Assembly: GCA_029777735.1 (NCBI GenBank)
Contig: JAKORR010000487.1
Coordinates: 1 to 7,904, forward strand
DNA: 7,904 nucleotides
DNA from: Armatimonadota bacterium
GTDB taxonomy: Bacteria > Armatimonadota > Zipacnadia > Zipacnadales > FEN-943
Direction of reading: 5' to 3'
Shown: positions 1 through 7,385 of the stretch, piece after piece
How the letters are laid out: each line of letters starts with the position of its first letter
Position numbering within the stretch: position 1 is the stretch's first letter
Notes under the pieces: generated by a model
Told to the model about the DNA's origin: nothing
The model's database searches: none
The model's input: only the letters and a program-made list of their open reading frames with translations
Made by a program: the position numbers and the translations under genes

Positions 1-383
1 CCCCTGGCCCCTTCGGTCCAGGGAAAGTCTGGATGCAGGTCCGGGAGAAACACTGCACCCTCCAGACTAGCTCTGGACCAAGCGGTACCCGGCAGCAGCC
101 CTAGAAGTGTAACCCCGCTAATGACCGCCAAGAACCTCATGGTCCGAATTTTCCCTTCTCGCTGTGCCTTTTCTCCACCCTCTTGGCCGCTCTCTCCAAG
201 ATCGCGATTCACTGGGCCAGCTGAATCATCATTACCTATCATTACCTACGCCGCGGTCGTGGATACCATCGCCAAGAAATACACCAGCAGACAGACGAAA
301 GATGACAATCGGCAAGGCCATATGAAGATCTCAGGCGAGTAGCTAACTCTTGTGACTCACGAGAGAAGCGCAATCGAGTTCGG
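1..383. other. Left-edge region without a supported gene
   Basis: No reading frame here looks like a real gene on either strand. The small open frames lack a convincing ribosome binding site and show no recognisable domain. What can be seen are two hairpins at the extreme left (2-23 and 26-68) and a perfect 10-bp tandem duplication, ATCATTACCT, at 228-237 and 238-247. The stretch probably belongs to decayed or non-coding plasmid backbone next to the glycosyltransferase remnant. A gene entering from the left of the window cannot be excluded. Confidence 0.5.
26..68. other. Bulged 13-bp hairpin, unknown role
   Basis: AGTCTGGA plus TGCAG (26-38) pairs perfectly with CTGCA (53-57) and TCCAGACT (61-68). 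The right arm has a 3-nt CCC bulge and the loop is 14 nt. A second hairpin, CCCTGG (2-7) with CCAGGG (18-23), sits just before it. There is no T-run after either, so this is not a standard rho-independent terminator. It could be part of a structured RNA, or a single-strand or double-strand origin element whose remainder lies outside the window. The pairing is seen directly; the function is unknown. Confidence 0.4.
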
Positions 384-611
384 TCACAAGAACATAAAAA
401 ACACCCTCAATCCGCTGTCCCACAACACAAACGCCCGCAGAACACAGATCCCTCCCCTTTCTCGCGGTGTCATCGTCTGGTCCATGGAATCGTTGCCAAC
501 TACGACGATTTCCGCTTGTGGGAACACCTCGTGGACTTTGCCCATCACTTGTGGGGCATTCCCTTCTTCGTTGAAGGCTGGAATCACGGCACCTGTCTTG
601 CCTGATAACAC
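384..611 (-). pseudogene. 5' remnant of a family-2 glycosyltransferase
   Basis: The frame opens with GTG at 611 behind a strong purine-rich ribosome binding site (GGAGGGGAGG, about 4 nt upstream). Residues 6-40 read like the N-terminus of a GT2 (DPM1/polyprenyl-phosphate sugar transferase type) enzyme: a VIPAFNEEGN motif, then an EVFPQAEIVVV strand. In intact enzymes the strand is followed by a DDGSTDGT-like nucleotide-sugar site. Here it reads GNDSMDQT, so the first conserved Asp is lost. After about residue 46 similarity disappears and the frame ends at residue 75, whereas full GT2 proteins are usually above 220 residues. No continuation was seen in other minus-strand frames down to position 1. 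It lies 148 bp downstream of repA on the same strand. The best reading is a gene truncated by deletion or recombination; a small expressed leftover peptide is possible. Confidence 0.6.
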
Positions 612-759
612 AATTCCTCCCCTCCTGTCACGGTGCTTTCTTCTGACGCCTCACAGCGCCCCTTGGATGAGGATGGTGTTCCCCCGTTAATTATCCCGGT
701 CTGTACTCCTTCATTGGCCTTTCGCAGGCTCGTGTTCTTCCGCAGTTCCTTCGATCGCC

Positions 760-2193
760 CTACCCTCCCCTACTCAGTGGCTCACTTGCACCTACCAGCT
801 CACGGAACTGGTCGGGATACATCCTCACAACGGCCTTAACTAGCTCTTCGTTGTATACAGCCCGGTATACTGGATGGTCTTCATGACCACGCAAGTACGC
901 ATATTTGCCGTCCAGAGCGTCGCGCACGTCTTGTTCTACGGTAGACTGTTCTTCTTGGGGTAGGGCGTCAAAGATTGCCTTTGCGGCCGAGCGGTACAAC
1001 TCCCGCCTGCTGCGGTCAGACTGCTCTTGGCTCACCTGCTCAGCAGATGCACGCTGGGCACGCTCAACGGCTTCCCGCTCACGCTGTGCCTCCAGGAAGG
1101 CCGGTGGAGCGGCCCAGGCCTCCCGGATCGACTGCACTAACACCGCCCCGGGGTCTCGCGCCGAACGATAAGGCAGGTAGGCAAGTTGAGCCCAGACATC
1201 TACTAGTGGGTACACCTGAATCAGGTCCAGGGCAGTCTTCAGCGTTACGCCTTGGTCAACTAGGGCGTTCAGAGCAGCGTCTCCTCCCGGCGGTAGAGAT
1301 GGCGTCGTCTGGTCCCGTGCTGGCGCGAAGTAGTAGATAACTTTGTCCGCGCCTGTCTGCGTCATCCCATAGTCCACAGCCTCCAGGAACCCCCGTGCGA
1401 TCAGCTCGCGGTGAGCCGGCATCAGCTTGCGTCGCAACTGCGATGGGAAATAGCCACGTGTCATCCCTAGGTGCTCGTAGGCAAGCTTTTCCAAGGTTAT
1501 CTGAAAGCTACGCTTGTTGGGGTAGCGCTTTTTGTCGAGGTAGCGAAATAGCCGACGCGCGATTGGGCTGCGCAGTGAGAAGTACAAGTCGGTGTCCAGC
1601 AGCTTAATGTTGCCCGCCAAGAAACTGTTGAAGATCACCTCGTTCCATGTAATATAGCTCTGACACACAGCGGAATCCGCCGCACCTCGAGTGCGCCGCT
1701 CGTCAATCAGCACGTAGTTATCGATAATCCCAAAGGCTACAGTGATGTACCGTCGCGCCTTGTTGTCCCAGAAGGCATTGACAGCCTTGATGGTAACACC
1801 CTTGAGTCGATCCAAGGACATCTCCACTCGACTGTAGCTCCGTCCGTCGGGTCTCCAGCCCATTCGACGAATCAAGTCGTATCGTGTTATTGGTACAGTC
1901 CGGCTGGCAAAGCTTTGGTCCTTCGTTATCTCCATTAGAGCCACGTAGACTTCTTCGTCTGTTGCTGTTGGTAACCCAAAGCGGTCACTACCGGTAACAA
2001 CCCACCGCCGCTCAACTCTGGTACCATCTGCCATAGTGACTATATCGTCAAACTCCAGAGTCTTGGTGTCGTGGGAGGCAACCTTCGACAGAACAGCGAA
2101 GGGAAACTCCGCCAGGTTCATTTCGTCGCGGCCAATACGAATTGGTGATATTACGGAAGAAGATTCGCTTTCTGGAGGCACTGTGGTCTCCAT
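760..2193 (-). CDS. repA: Plasmid replication initiator protein A (RepA/RPA family)
   Basis: This 477-residue protein is the likely initiator that binds origin iterons and opens the DNA for replisome loading. It matches the replication initiator protein A pattern known from plasmids of several phyla. Residues 26-35 carry NLAEFPFAVL, residues 66-84 carry the VTGSDRFGLPTATDEEV segment, and RYDLIRRMGW (104-113) is a probable recognition helix of the first winged-helix domain. SYITWNEVIFNSF (179-191) and RRLFRYLDKKRYP (213-225) belong to the second winged-helix half. A third part (about 305-362) has the LVDQGVTLKTA and ARDPGAVLVQSIREAW pattern common at the C-side of Rep proteins. It is followed by a charged, probably coiled-coil stretch (about 366-400) and a tail of unclear role. 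The ATG at 2193 is supported by GGAGG with a 7-nt spacer. Iteron copies lie just upstream, one of them inverted and close to the start, which suggests autoregulation. The gene is complete. Confidence 0.85.
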   Translation of the reverse strand: METTVPPESESSSVISPIRIGRDEMNLAEFPFAVLSKVASHDTKTLEFDDIVTMADGTRVERRWVVTGSDRFGLPTATDEEVYVALMEITKDQSFASRTVPITRYDLIRRMGWRPDGRSYSRVEMSLDRLKGVTIKAVNAFWDNKARRYITVAFGIIDNYVLIDERRTRGAADSAVCQSYITWNEVIFNSFLAGNIKLLDTDLYFSLRSPIARRLFRYLDKKRYPNKRSFQITLEKLAYEHLGMTRGYFPSQLRRKLMPAHRELIARGFLEAVDYGMTQTGADKVIYYFAPARDQTTPSLPPGGDAALNALVDQGVTLKTALDLIQVYPLVDVWAQLAYLPYRSARDPGAVLVQSIREAWAAPPAFLEAQREREAVERAQRASAEQVSQEQSDRSRRELYRSAAKAIFDALPQEEQSTVEQDVRDALDGKYAYLRGHEDHPVYRAVYNEELVKAVVRMYPDQFRELVGASEPLSRGG

Positions 2194-2242
2194 AGATGTC
2201 CCTCCGCTATCAACAACGCTGATTCTTCTGTAAGGTAGGCAT

Positions 2243-2254
2243 TCGTGTTTTCGG
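2243..2254 (-). repeat. Inverted iteron copy near the repA start
   Basis: On the minus strand this reads CCGAAAACACGA, an exact 12-bp match to the plus-strand iteron at 2437-2448. It lies about 50 bp upstream of the repA start codon, in opposite orientation to the main set. In iteron plasmids, inverted copies at the rep promoter commonly serve as the operator for Rep autorepression. That role is inferred here. Confidence 0.6.
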
Positions 2255-2348
2255 GCAGAATAGTAGTGAAAGAGTCCTTCTCCAGAGTCTCGGATTCACG
2301 GATGTGGTTTAGACGGGAGTCCCAGGGGTTCACGAGGGACTGATTGAA

Positions 2349-2458
2349 CCGAAAACACGTGAGTCCCTTCCCACAAACACGAGGGTGTGGATTCCGAATC
2401 ACAATAGGAGCTGACCGAAGGACCGAGGGTTGTTGACCGAAAACACGATTCAAGGCTT
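2349..2458 (+). repeat. 22-bp iteron array (five degenerate units)
   Basis: Units start at 2349, 2371, 2393, 2415 and 2437, each exactly 22 bp apart. The cores are CCGAAAACACG (2349 and 2437, identical), CCACAAACACG (2371), a weak TCCGAATCACA (2393) and CCGAAGGACCG (2415). TTGACC or TGACC flanks recur at 2412, 2434 and 2468, and a further diverged CCGAAAAAG lies at 2502. Two helical turns per unit is typical of Rep binding sites, which are then aligned on one face of the DNA. The two central units are quite degenerate, so the true number of functional sites may be three or four. Confidence 0.65.
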
Positions 2459-2535
2459 TTGGGGCTGTTGACCTTGGGCCGGGGTGGAGGTTTCCGATGG
2501 CCCGAAAAAGGCTTATTGTGTTATTGGGCAAGCTC

Positions 2536-2940
2536 CTAGGAAGCACCACTGAGCTCCCGCGAGCCAAGCAGTCGCAGGGCTCTGCTCACGATCTCCGACC
2601 TCTGGGGCTTCTTGCCCAGGTCGAGAAATTCCTGCATTTGGATGCGGTCAATCGTCACGATGTCCTCGGGGTACAGGTAGAAGGTAGCCTTCACCCGCGG
2701 TCGATCGTCTTCAGCCTCCGGTTGCGGGCGAGAACCAGCACTGCTGCGAGGTCCAACGTGGGGCTGCTGGTGGCGGGGGGCTTTGTGGTGGGGAAGGGAA
2801 GCCTCCTCAGTACTCTCGCCCTGGGTAGCTTCTACTGCTTCGGGCTTGGACGTCTCCTCTTCCCTATCCGCGATCACACGGTCGAGCAGGTCGCCGTACA
2901 TGCGGCGGGCGTTCTCGGTGGTTACTTGGGCGCGGCGCAT
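2536..2940 (-). CDS. Ribbon-helix-helix partition partner (ParB-like centromere-binding protein)
   Basis: This small protein of 134 residues has three parts. The N-terminal segment (1-29) is Arg-rich and probably helical. A low-complexity linker (about 30-80) is rich in Glu, Ser, Pro and His. The C-terminal module (81-129) looks like a ribbon-helix-helix fold: a strand PRVKATFYLY, a helix starting PEDIVTIDRI, a KKPQ turn and a second helix SEIVSRALRLLG. In RHH partition proteins such as ParG and omega, dimers insert the strand pair into the major groove of centromere repeats, while the flexible N-terminus stimulates ParA. That division of labour fits the layout here. The gene starts 3 nt after the parA stop, and its GGAGG lies inside the last parA codons, implying translational coupling. 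The 8-bp array upstream of parA is its likely target. Function is inferred from fold pattern and context; sequence identity to named families is not obvious. Confidence 0.7.
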   Translation of the reverse strand: MRRAQVTTENARRMYGDLLDRVIADREEETSKPEAVEATQGESTEEASLPHHKAPRHQQPHVGPRSSAGSRPQPEAEDDRPRVKATFYLYPEDIVTIDRIQMQEFLDLGKKPQRSEIVSRALRLLGSRELSGAS

Positions 2941-2943
2941 CTG

Positions 2944-3768
2944 CTATTCCTCCATCGATGCCGCTTGGATGGCTACCGGTGGGCCCGGCGGCACGACCTT
3001 ACGCAACTCTAGGGCAAGCTCACGGAAAGCCTCGGTTGTGGGATGGGACGGCGCGTATTGCAACACACTGACGCCGGCTACTGCCGCTTCCCTCACTCGC
3101 ACGCTGCGCTTGATGGTCGGTGTGAAAATGCGTAGATGGTCGCCTAGAACCTGGCGCACACTCTGCAGAACCTCCTGGGCATGAAGTGTGCGCCCCTCGA
3201 CCATGGTAAACACCAGGCCAGCAATCTGCAGGTCCCGGTTGAGCTTGCCCCGTACCTTGGCGATTGTGTTTAGCAGCAGCCGTAGTCCTTTCATCGGTAA
3301 ATACTCTGCCTGCAGGGGGATCAGCACATAGTCGGCAGCCGTAAGAGCAGCTATCGTCAGCATCCCTAGGCTCGGCTGGCAGTCTACGATGATGTAGTCG
3401 TAGGGGCGGTTGAGACGGGCTAGCATGTCCCGCAGCACTGTCTCGCCGCTTAGGGCGGTAATGAGATCATGCTCGGCGGAGGAGAGAGATATATCTGAGG
3501 GCACGAGATCGCAGCCAATGCGCGTAGGCAGAAGGATATCGCCTAGCTGAGGCCTATCGCGGTCCTCCAGTGAGGCCGAGAGCACGTCGTAGACAACGGC
3601 ATCGAGGGAATCGGGGTCGAGGCCTAGGGAGGTCGTAAGAGAGGCTTGAGGGTCGAGGTCGAGTAGCAAAACAGTGTGCTTAAGCTCAGCCAGAGCAGCG
3701 CCGAGATTGACGCAGGTGGTAGTCTTCCCCACTCCGCCCTTTTGGTTGGCTATTGCTAGGATAGGCAT
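2944..3768 (-). CDS. parA: ParA-family plasmid partition ATPase
   Basis: This Walker-type ATPase has 274 residues and drives plasmid segregation by forming dynamic ATP-dependent patterns on the nucleoid. The deviant Walker A motif KGGVGKTT is at residues 10-17, with the signature lysine Lys10 preceding the P-loop. The A' motif LLLDLDPQAS is at 34-43, and Walker B IIVDCQPSLG is at about 126-135. The protein begins almost directly with the P-loop strand and has no N-terminal DNA-binding HTH. This is the type Ib form, which usually partners with a small RHH protein, exactly what follows. The ATG at 3768 is the only sensible start, but no Shine-Dalgarno sequence precedes it. Instead a short inverted repeat (3769-3781) abuts the start codon. 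A strong promoter lies at 3806-3834. The C-terminal tail (about 260-274) is Pro/Ala-rich and unremarkable. Confidence 0.93.
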   Translation of the reverse strand: MPILAIANQKGGVGKTTTCVNLGAALAELKHTVLLLDLDPQASLTTSLGLDPDSLDAVVYDVLSASLEDRDRPQLGDILLPTRIGCDLVPSDISLSSAEHDLITALSGETVLRDMLARLNRPYDYIIVDCQPSLGMLTIAALTAADYVLIPLQAEYLPMKGLRLLLNTIAKVRGKLNRDLQIAGLVFTMVEGRTLHAQEVLQSVRQVLGDHLRIFTPTIKRSVRVREAAVAGVSVLQYAPSHPTTEAFRELALELRKVVPPGPPVAIQAASMEE

Positions 3769-3781
3769 AGCAACGATTGCT
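3769..3781 (-). promoter_or_regulatory. Inverted repeat abutting the parA start codon
   Basis: AGCAA, a 3-nt spacer and TTGCT form a 5-bp stem immediately upstream of the parA ATG, in the place where a ribosome binding site would be expected. It could be a small operator or an RNA hairpin that limits translation initiation. The repeat is seen directly; the role is a guess. Confidence 0.35.
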
Positions 3782-3801
3782 GTGGCTCAGGCAAGGATTG
3801 A

Positions 3802-4081
3802 AGGCAGTATACGAGCGGGGCAGCAGGCTGTCAAGACGGTGAGACCACTGGACAGGTGAACAGCTAGACGTCGTGGCGTTTGGCCGGCCTGGAGATCAGA
3901 CGTTTAGACAGCTAAACAGTAAAACAGTCAGCCAGATAAGGGCCTAGGAGGTAAAACAGATAGGTGTTGAAACAGTAAACCGGTCAAACAGCAAAACGAT
4001 AAAGAGCACAAACAGCCAGGAGTCCAGACAGCAAAACAGCTAGACAGTTAGACGAAAAGACAGTAGGACATCTAAGCGTCT
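3802..4081 (+). repeat. Centromere-like array of 35 phased degenerate octamers (candidate parS)
   Basis: Cut into consecutive 8-bp units from 3802, the sequence holds a single register over 280 bp with no insertion or deletion. The consensus is A-R-A-C-R-G-Y-W. By hand count, position 1 is A in 26 of 35 units, position 2 is a purine in all 35, position 3 is A in 20, position 4 is C in 27, position 5 is a purine in 34 and position 6 is G in 21. The best units are AAACAGTA (3914, 3970), AAACAGCT (4034) and AGACAGCT (3906). The densest part is 3898-4073; units at 3874-3897 are weak. RHH partition proteins bind 7- or 8-bp repeats of this sort (omega heptads; TP228 tetramer boxes spaced by 4 bp). 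The array starts 34 bp upstream of parA and includes its promoter, so it probably serves as both centromere and operator. Confidence 0.8.
3806..3834 (-). promoter_or_regulatory. Sigma70-type promoter for parA and the RHH gene
   Basis: On the minus strand there is a perfect -35 box TTGACA (3834-3829), a 17-nt spacer and a -10 box TATACT (3811-3806, five of six matches to TATAAT). Transcription would begin near 3799, leaving a leader of about 31 nt before the parA ATG. The promoter lies inside the first octamers of the centromere-like array, so binding of the RHH protein would be expected to block RNA polymerase. This gives the autorepression usual for type Ib par operons. The box match and spacing are seen directly; regulation is inferred. 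Confidence 0.8.
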
Positions 4082-4349
4082 GGAGCCACACTACTATCTT
4101 GACGGTCCCGCAGCCTCGGGGCTCCTTCGCCAACCTCCGCGCCCAGCGCCTCGCCTTTACGTCAGTCACCCTACCACACCTCCTCTTATCTCCAGCACTT
4201 GGAACCTCTGGACCAGAAGTTGGCCCTTGGTCCACTGTCAGCGCAGTTAGACACTCCTGCCTCACTGTGCCTGCGCCAATTCGGCTAGCTGATTGCGACC
4301 TAGGGGTTACTCTTCCTGTCGGCGCCTCCTGCTGCGGAGCACCCTGCCC

Positions 4350-4389
4350 AAAAAGGGGCGGACCCCGCCGCGCAGGGCGACGGGGTCCG
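4350..4389 (-). terminator. Terminator-like hairpin facing the par locus
   Basis: CGGACCCCG (4359-4367) pairs with CGGGGTCCG (4381-4389), a perfect 9-bp GC-rich stem with a 13-nt loop. Read on the minus strand, the stem is followed by CCCC and then TTTTT (4354-4350). The T-run is displaced by 4 nt from the stem, so it is an imperfect intrinsic terminator. On the plus strand there is no T-run. It would stop leftward antisense transcription before the octamer array. It could instead be an operator or RNA structure in the fucosidase leader. Confidence 0.45.
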
Positions 4390-4423
4390 AGGTTGCGATG
4401 CGACGAGGATTCACGCTCAGGCT

Positions 4424-4429
4424 TATAAA
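4424..4429 (+). promoter_or_regulatory. Possible -10 element upstream of the fucosidase gene
   Basis: TATAAA within an AT-rich patch is the best -10-like hexamer ahead of the GH29 gene. No good -35 lies at 16-18 nt; the nearest, TTGCGA (4393), is 25 nt away. If used, the leader would be about 155 nt and would include the inverted pair CTCG / CGAG around 4442-4463. Weak call. Confidence 0.25.
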
Positions 4430-4593
4430 ACGCTCTCGACCTCGATTGGTTCCCTCAACGAGAAAAGAATCTTGCTCCCTAATCTGCGCGCCTGCAGGGA
4501 AGGGCCGCGATTCCGCGAAGTTTTCTCCTGTTCCCGCATCCTACGCGGAGCCCCCAGCCTTGGGGCAGGGCCGACCAGAAGAGGTGTTAGGCT

Positions 4594-5823
4594 ATGGCCG
4601 CAAGAAAGGCAGTAGTAGATCCAGAGAAGCGACTCCAGTGGTGGCGAGAAGCACGCTTCGGTATGTTCATCCACTGGGGACTATACTCCCTGCTAGAGCG
4701 TGGCGAATGGATCATGTATTGTGAGCGCATCCCGAAATCCGAGTATGCGGCGCTCGCCGGACGCTTCAACCCACGCAAGTACAACCCGGACGAGTGGGTG
4801 GCAGCGGCCCATCACGCTGGCATGAAGTACATGGTGCTCACCTCTCGCCACCATGACGGCTTCTGTCTATGGGACACCGCGACGACCGACTATTCGGCGC
4901 CCAAGACTGCTGCCGGCCGCGACCTCGTGGCTGAATACATCGACGCCTGCCGCCGCGGCGGCCTGAAGGTCGGCCTGTACTACTCACTCCTAGACTGGCG
5001 GTGGCCTGCCTACTGGCTTGGCCCTGAGAAGGCTCCTGAAGCCTGGGCTGAATTCGTGGACTACGTACACGAGCAGGTTGAGGAACTCGTCACCAGGTAT
5101 GGTGAGATCGACATTCTCTGGTACGATGGCGGGTGGCCCTGGAACGCCGAGCAGTGGCGATCCCAGGAGCTCAATGCCATGGTTCGCAAGCACCAGCCTC
5201 ATATTCTCATCAACAACAGGTCAGGCCTGCCGGAAGACTTCGGCACCCCCGAGCAACACATCGCCGCTGAACAGCGTCCTTGGGAGGCCTGCATGACGAT
5301 GGATGAGCTCTGGTGGGGCTGGCACTCGGGCGACCCCAACGTCAAGACCTCCATGACGCTCGTTAGGACTCTGGTGCAGTGCGTGGCACAGGGCGGCAAC
5401 CTGCTGCTCAACGTGGGTCCCAAGGCAGACGGCTCTCTGCCCGCCGTTCAGGCCTCCAGGCTTAAGGGAGTGGGGGAGTGGATGGCGCGCAACGCCGAGT
5501 CTATCTACGGCTGTAGTTCGCCCTGTGGCGGCCTCGAGGTGCGCCACTTTGGCTGGGTTACCGCCAGAAAGAAGACTCTATACCTGCATGTTTTCTACTG
5601 GTGCGGTGAGGAGTTAGTCCTCAGCGGGCTAGTGAACAAGGTCAAGAGCGCGACTCTGTTGGCCACTGGCCAGGAGCTGAAGGTTGCAAAGGACAGAGAT
5701 CGCACCATTATCAGCGGGCTGCCCCGTACGGCCCCAGACAAGATCGACACGGTCATCAAGCTTGAGGTCGTCGGCGAGCCTGAGGGCCTTGGACCCTACG
5801 ACAGCACCTTCTGGCAAGATTAG
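4594..5823 (+). CDS. Alpha-L-fucosidase, glycoside hydrolase family 29
   Basis: This 409-residue enzyme is predicted to release L-fucose from the ends of glycans by a retaining mechanism. The family patterns are clear: RFGMFIHWGLYS (21-32), the SRHHDGFCLWDT substrate-binding segment (84-95), VGLYYSLLDW (126-135) and ILWYDGGW (174-181), in which Asp178 is the expected nucleophile. The acid/base is less certain; Glu231 in the PWEACMT segment or Glu226 are candidates, as this residue is poorly conserved in GH29. GGNLLLNVGPKADG (267-280) closes the barrel, and a beta-sandwich tail follows (about 313-393). There is no signal peptide, so it probably acts in the cytoplasm on imported oligosaccharides. 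The start is supported by GAGGTG 7 nt upstream. The protein is slightly shorter than many bacterial GH29 enzymes but not visibly truncated. It is probably co-transcribed with the UroD-like gene. Subfamily (broad versus alpha-1,3/1,4-specific) was not resolved. Confidence 0.92.
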   Translation: MAARKAVVDPEKRLQWWREARFGMFIHWGLYSLLERGEWIMYCERIPKSEYAALAGRFNPRKYNPDEWVAAAHHAGMKYMVLTSRHHDGFCLWDTATTDYSAPKTAAGRDLVAEYIDACRRGGLKVGLYYSLLDWRWPAYWLGPEKAPEAWAEFVDYVHEQVEELVTRYGEIDILWYDGGWPWNAEQWRSQELNAMVRKHQPHILINNRSGLPEDFGTPEQHIAAEQRPWEACMTMDELWWGWHSGDPNVKTSMTLVRTLVQCVAQGGNLLLNVGPKADGSLPAVQASRLKGVGEWMARNAESIYGCSSPCGGLEVRHFGWVTARKKTLYLHVFYWCGEELVLSGLVNKVKSATLLATGQELKVAKDRDRTIISGLPRTAPDKIDTVIKLEVVGEPEGLGPYDSTFWQD

Positions 5824-5830
5824 CCCTTGT

Positions 5831-5850
5831 GCTGAGGGTGTCGGCTCAGC
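5831..5850 (+). other. Intercistronic hairpin after the fucosidase gene
   Basis: GCTGAG (5831-5836) and CTCAGC (5845-5850) form a perfect 6-bp stem with an 8-nt loop, 8 nt after the fucosidase stop. No T-run follows. It may stabilise the upstream message or reduce read-through into the UroD-like gene rather than fully terminate. Confidence 0.35.
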
Positions 5851-5892
5851 GATGATCGCTGGGTACCGCTGCGACGTTCTCGCTAGCGGGGG

Positions 5893-5903
5893 GTGAGTCT
5901 CAC
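5893..5903. promoter_or_regulatory. Palindrome upstream of the UroD-like gene
   Basis: GTGAG-T-CTCAC is an 11-bp perfect inverted repeat 30 nt upstream of the next start codon, close to an 8-bp palindrome CGCTAGCG (5881-5888). Either could be a repressor site or fold in the message. Nothing further supports a role. Confidence 0.25.
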
Positions 5904-5933
5904 GCACTATTTGCCAGGCGCAGAGAAGACCTT

Positions 5934-7022
5934 ATGGCCAATCTGAGCTTCCGCGAGATGAATCTTGCCGTCTTCCGTGGCGAAGCCCCGGACCATGTCC
6001 TGTGGCAGCCCCGGCTCGAATTCTGGTATGCGGTGAACAAGAAGCGCGGCGCCCTGCCAGAACCTCTGGCCGAGATGTCCCTTTTGGAGCTTTACGACTA
6101 CTGCCATGCCTCCGTGCGTTACTTTGGCCATGGGCTGAGGCATCGCCAGCACGGCGTGGAGTTCTGGCAGGAGCGGCTGGATGAAAAACGCGTGCGCCAT
6201 TGGTGGAAAACGCCGGTCGGCACGCTAACAGCCGTGACTCGGTTCGATGCCTGGGGCCTATCGGCCTATCACGAGGAGTATCGTGTCAAGACGCCGGAGG
6301 ACCTACAGATCCTCGAATACCTGCTCGAACACGAAGAGTGGTACTGGGACCAGGAGGCCTATGAGGCCAGCCTGGCAGAAGTGGGGGACAGGGGAGCGCC
6401 CCAGTTCTACTTCCGTCGCTCCCCCTTACAGAACCTGTTCATTGCTGAGATGGGCTTTCAGACGACCATTTTCATGTTGTATGACCGCCCCGAGGTCCTT
6501 CACCGCTACATCGAGGTGCAGACGCAGGCCGACGATGCCCTCTACGAGGTCTTGTCCACCTGCCCTGTGGGAATTCTTAACTTCGGCGAGAACATCGATG
6601 CCCACATGGATCCGCCAACCCTCTGGCACCAGTATATGATTCCTTACTACCGGCGACGTACCCAGTACCTGCACGAAGCCGGCAAGTTCGTCCACATCCA
6701 TGTGGACGGTGCCATGAAACCACTGCTGGGGCACCTGCGTGACTGTCCCTGGGACGGCATCGAGGCGGCCACCCCCCTGCCCCAGGGCGACGTGACCATC
6801 GAACAGATCAAGGACGCCCTAGGCGACCTTGTGCTTCTCGACGGCGTTCCCGCCGTCTTCTTCCTGCCCACCTATAGGGAGCAGGAACTCATCGACTGCG
6901 TGCGGCGGCTGGTGGATCTCTTCTATCCACGCCTGGTGCTCGGAATCTCGGACGAGATACCACCCGATGGCGATATCGAGCGAGTACGCATGGTGGGGGA
7001 GCTATGTAGGGAACTTCCTTGA
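5934..7022 (+). CDS. Uroporphyrinogen-decarboxylase-superfamily protein (methyltransferase-like, substrate unknown)
   Basis: This 362-residue protein has the URO-D/cobalamin-methyltransferase TIM-barrel pattern. It is not a convincing haem-pathway HemE, because the usual N-terminal R-x-P-V-W-x-M-R-Q-A-G signature is absent. Instead it resembles the broad group of UroD-like proteins often found near sugar-degradation genes. The visible family segments are FHRAD-type loop equivalents at 180-200 (MLYDRPEVLHRYIE), FGENIDAHMDPP (217-228), HIHVDGAMKPLL (254-265), GIEAATPLPQGDV (275-287), LLDGVPAVFFL (301-311) and GISDEIPPDGDIERVRMV (337-354). His254, His256 and Cys271 are possible metal ligands, but the H-x-C...C zinc motif of MtaA/MtbA is not seen. 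The start has a modest GAGAAG 5 nt upstream; Met9 is an alternative. It lies 110 bp downstream of the fucosidase on the same strand. No corrinoid protein or reactivator is in the window, so a methyl-transfer role is only a possibility. Confidence 0.8.
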   Translation: MANLSFREMNLAVFRGEAPDHVLWQPRLEFWYAVNKKRGALPEPLAEMSLLELYDYCHASVRYFGHGLRHRQHGVEFWQERLDEKRVRHWWKTPVGTLTAVTRFDAWGLSAYHEEYRVKTPEDLQILEYLLEHEEWYWDQEAYEASLAEVGDRGAPQFYFRRSPLQNLFIAEMGFQTTIFMLYDRPEVLHRYIEVQTQADDALYEVLSTCPVGILNFGENIDAHMDPPTLWHQYMIPYYRRRTQYLHEAGKFVHIHVDGAMKPLLGHLRDCPWDGIEAATPLPQGDVTIEQIKDALGDLVLLDGVPAVFFLPTYREQELIDCVRRLVDLFYPRLVLGISDEIPPDGDIERVRMVGELCRELP

Positions 7023-7385
7023 AGCCCCACCCGTCACGGGTTATCCCGCCCGCAGGGAGGGTTGATTCCGCCGAGCCCAAGTAGTAACGTGAGCTCTCCG
7101 ACAGGCTCCTGGCTTACGTTGAGGGGCCATGGGTCCAGGGGCCTGCGACAAAGTCGGTACGCAACGCCGGCGAGGGCCGGGCTGCTGAGAAACAGTGCCG
7201 GCTATTGTGGCCAACACTCGCGCTTCACCTCTCGCGCCGCCGCGGGGACTCGAGATTCTGTACAACCTCGCGCAAGGGCTAACCCCGCTACGGCAATCCA
7301 GGCCACGCGAAGCGTCCTTGGGGAACCACGTCGCTGCAGCGCGATGTCCCACATCCGGGACGGTGTAGTATCGGAGGTGTCCGGA
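7023..7385. other. Intergenic region between the UroD-like gene and the 3' partial gene
   Basis: These 363 bp contain no believable gene. Besides the hairpins at its left end, it has two GCCGGC palindromes (7166 and 7197). Near its right end, a CCGGGAC / GTCCGG near-inverted pair brackets the ribosome binding site of the next gene (about 7356-7383). The length suggests that the next gene has its own promoter, but no convincing -35/-10 pair was found. Confidence 0.5.
7030..7061 (+). terminator. Tandem hairpins after the UroD-like gene
   Basis: CCCG-TCA-CGGG (7030-7040) and then CCC-G-CCC-GCA-GGG-A-GGG (7045-7061) begin 7 nt after the stop codon, followed by TTGATT. The stems are GC-rich but short, and the T-run is poor. 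This is a weak terminator candidate marking the end of the two-gene unit. Confidence 0.35.

Larger units (their letters stand above)
2194..2535. other. Iteron-bearing origin-like region (candidate oriV)
   Basis: This gene-free 342-bp gap between the RHH gene and repA holds a 22-bp periodic repeat set (2349-2458), an inverted copy near repA (2243-2254) and an AT-richer patch (about 2503-2530, with TTATTGTGTTATTGG). That patch could be the unwinding element. No good DnaA box was found; TGTGGATTC at 2386 and TGTGGTTTA at 2303 each match only 7 of 9 bases. Location directly upstream of an iteron-type rep gene is the usual layout of theta-replicating plasmids. No clear sigma70 promoter for repA was found here, so it may be read through from the par operon or use a weak promoter. 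Confidence 0.65.
4082..4593. other. Gene-free spacer between the par locus and the fucosidase gene
   Basis: No credible gene lies in these 512 bp. It contains a 7-bp inverted repeat, TGGACCA (4209-4215) with TGGTCCA (4228-4234), and a strong hairpin near 4359-4389. There is also an AT-rich TTATAAAA (4423-4430) that could hold a -10 element, and a short CGCG-ATTC-CGCG hairpin (4506-4517) followed by a T-rich stretch. The 3' part must carry the leader of the fucosidase transcript. Open frames here show no recognisable protein features. Confidence 0.55.
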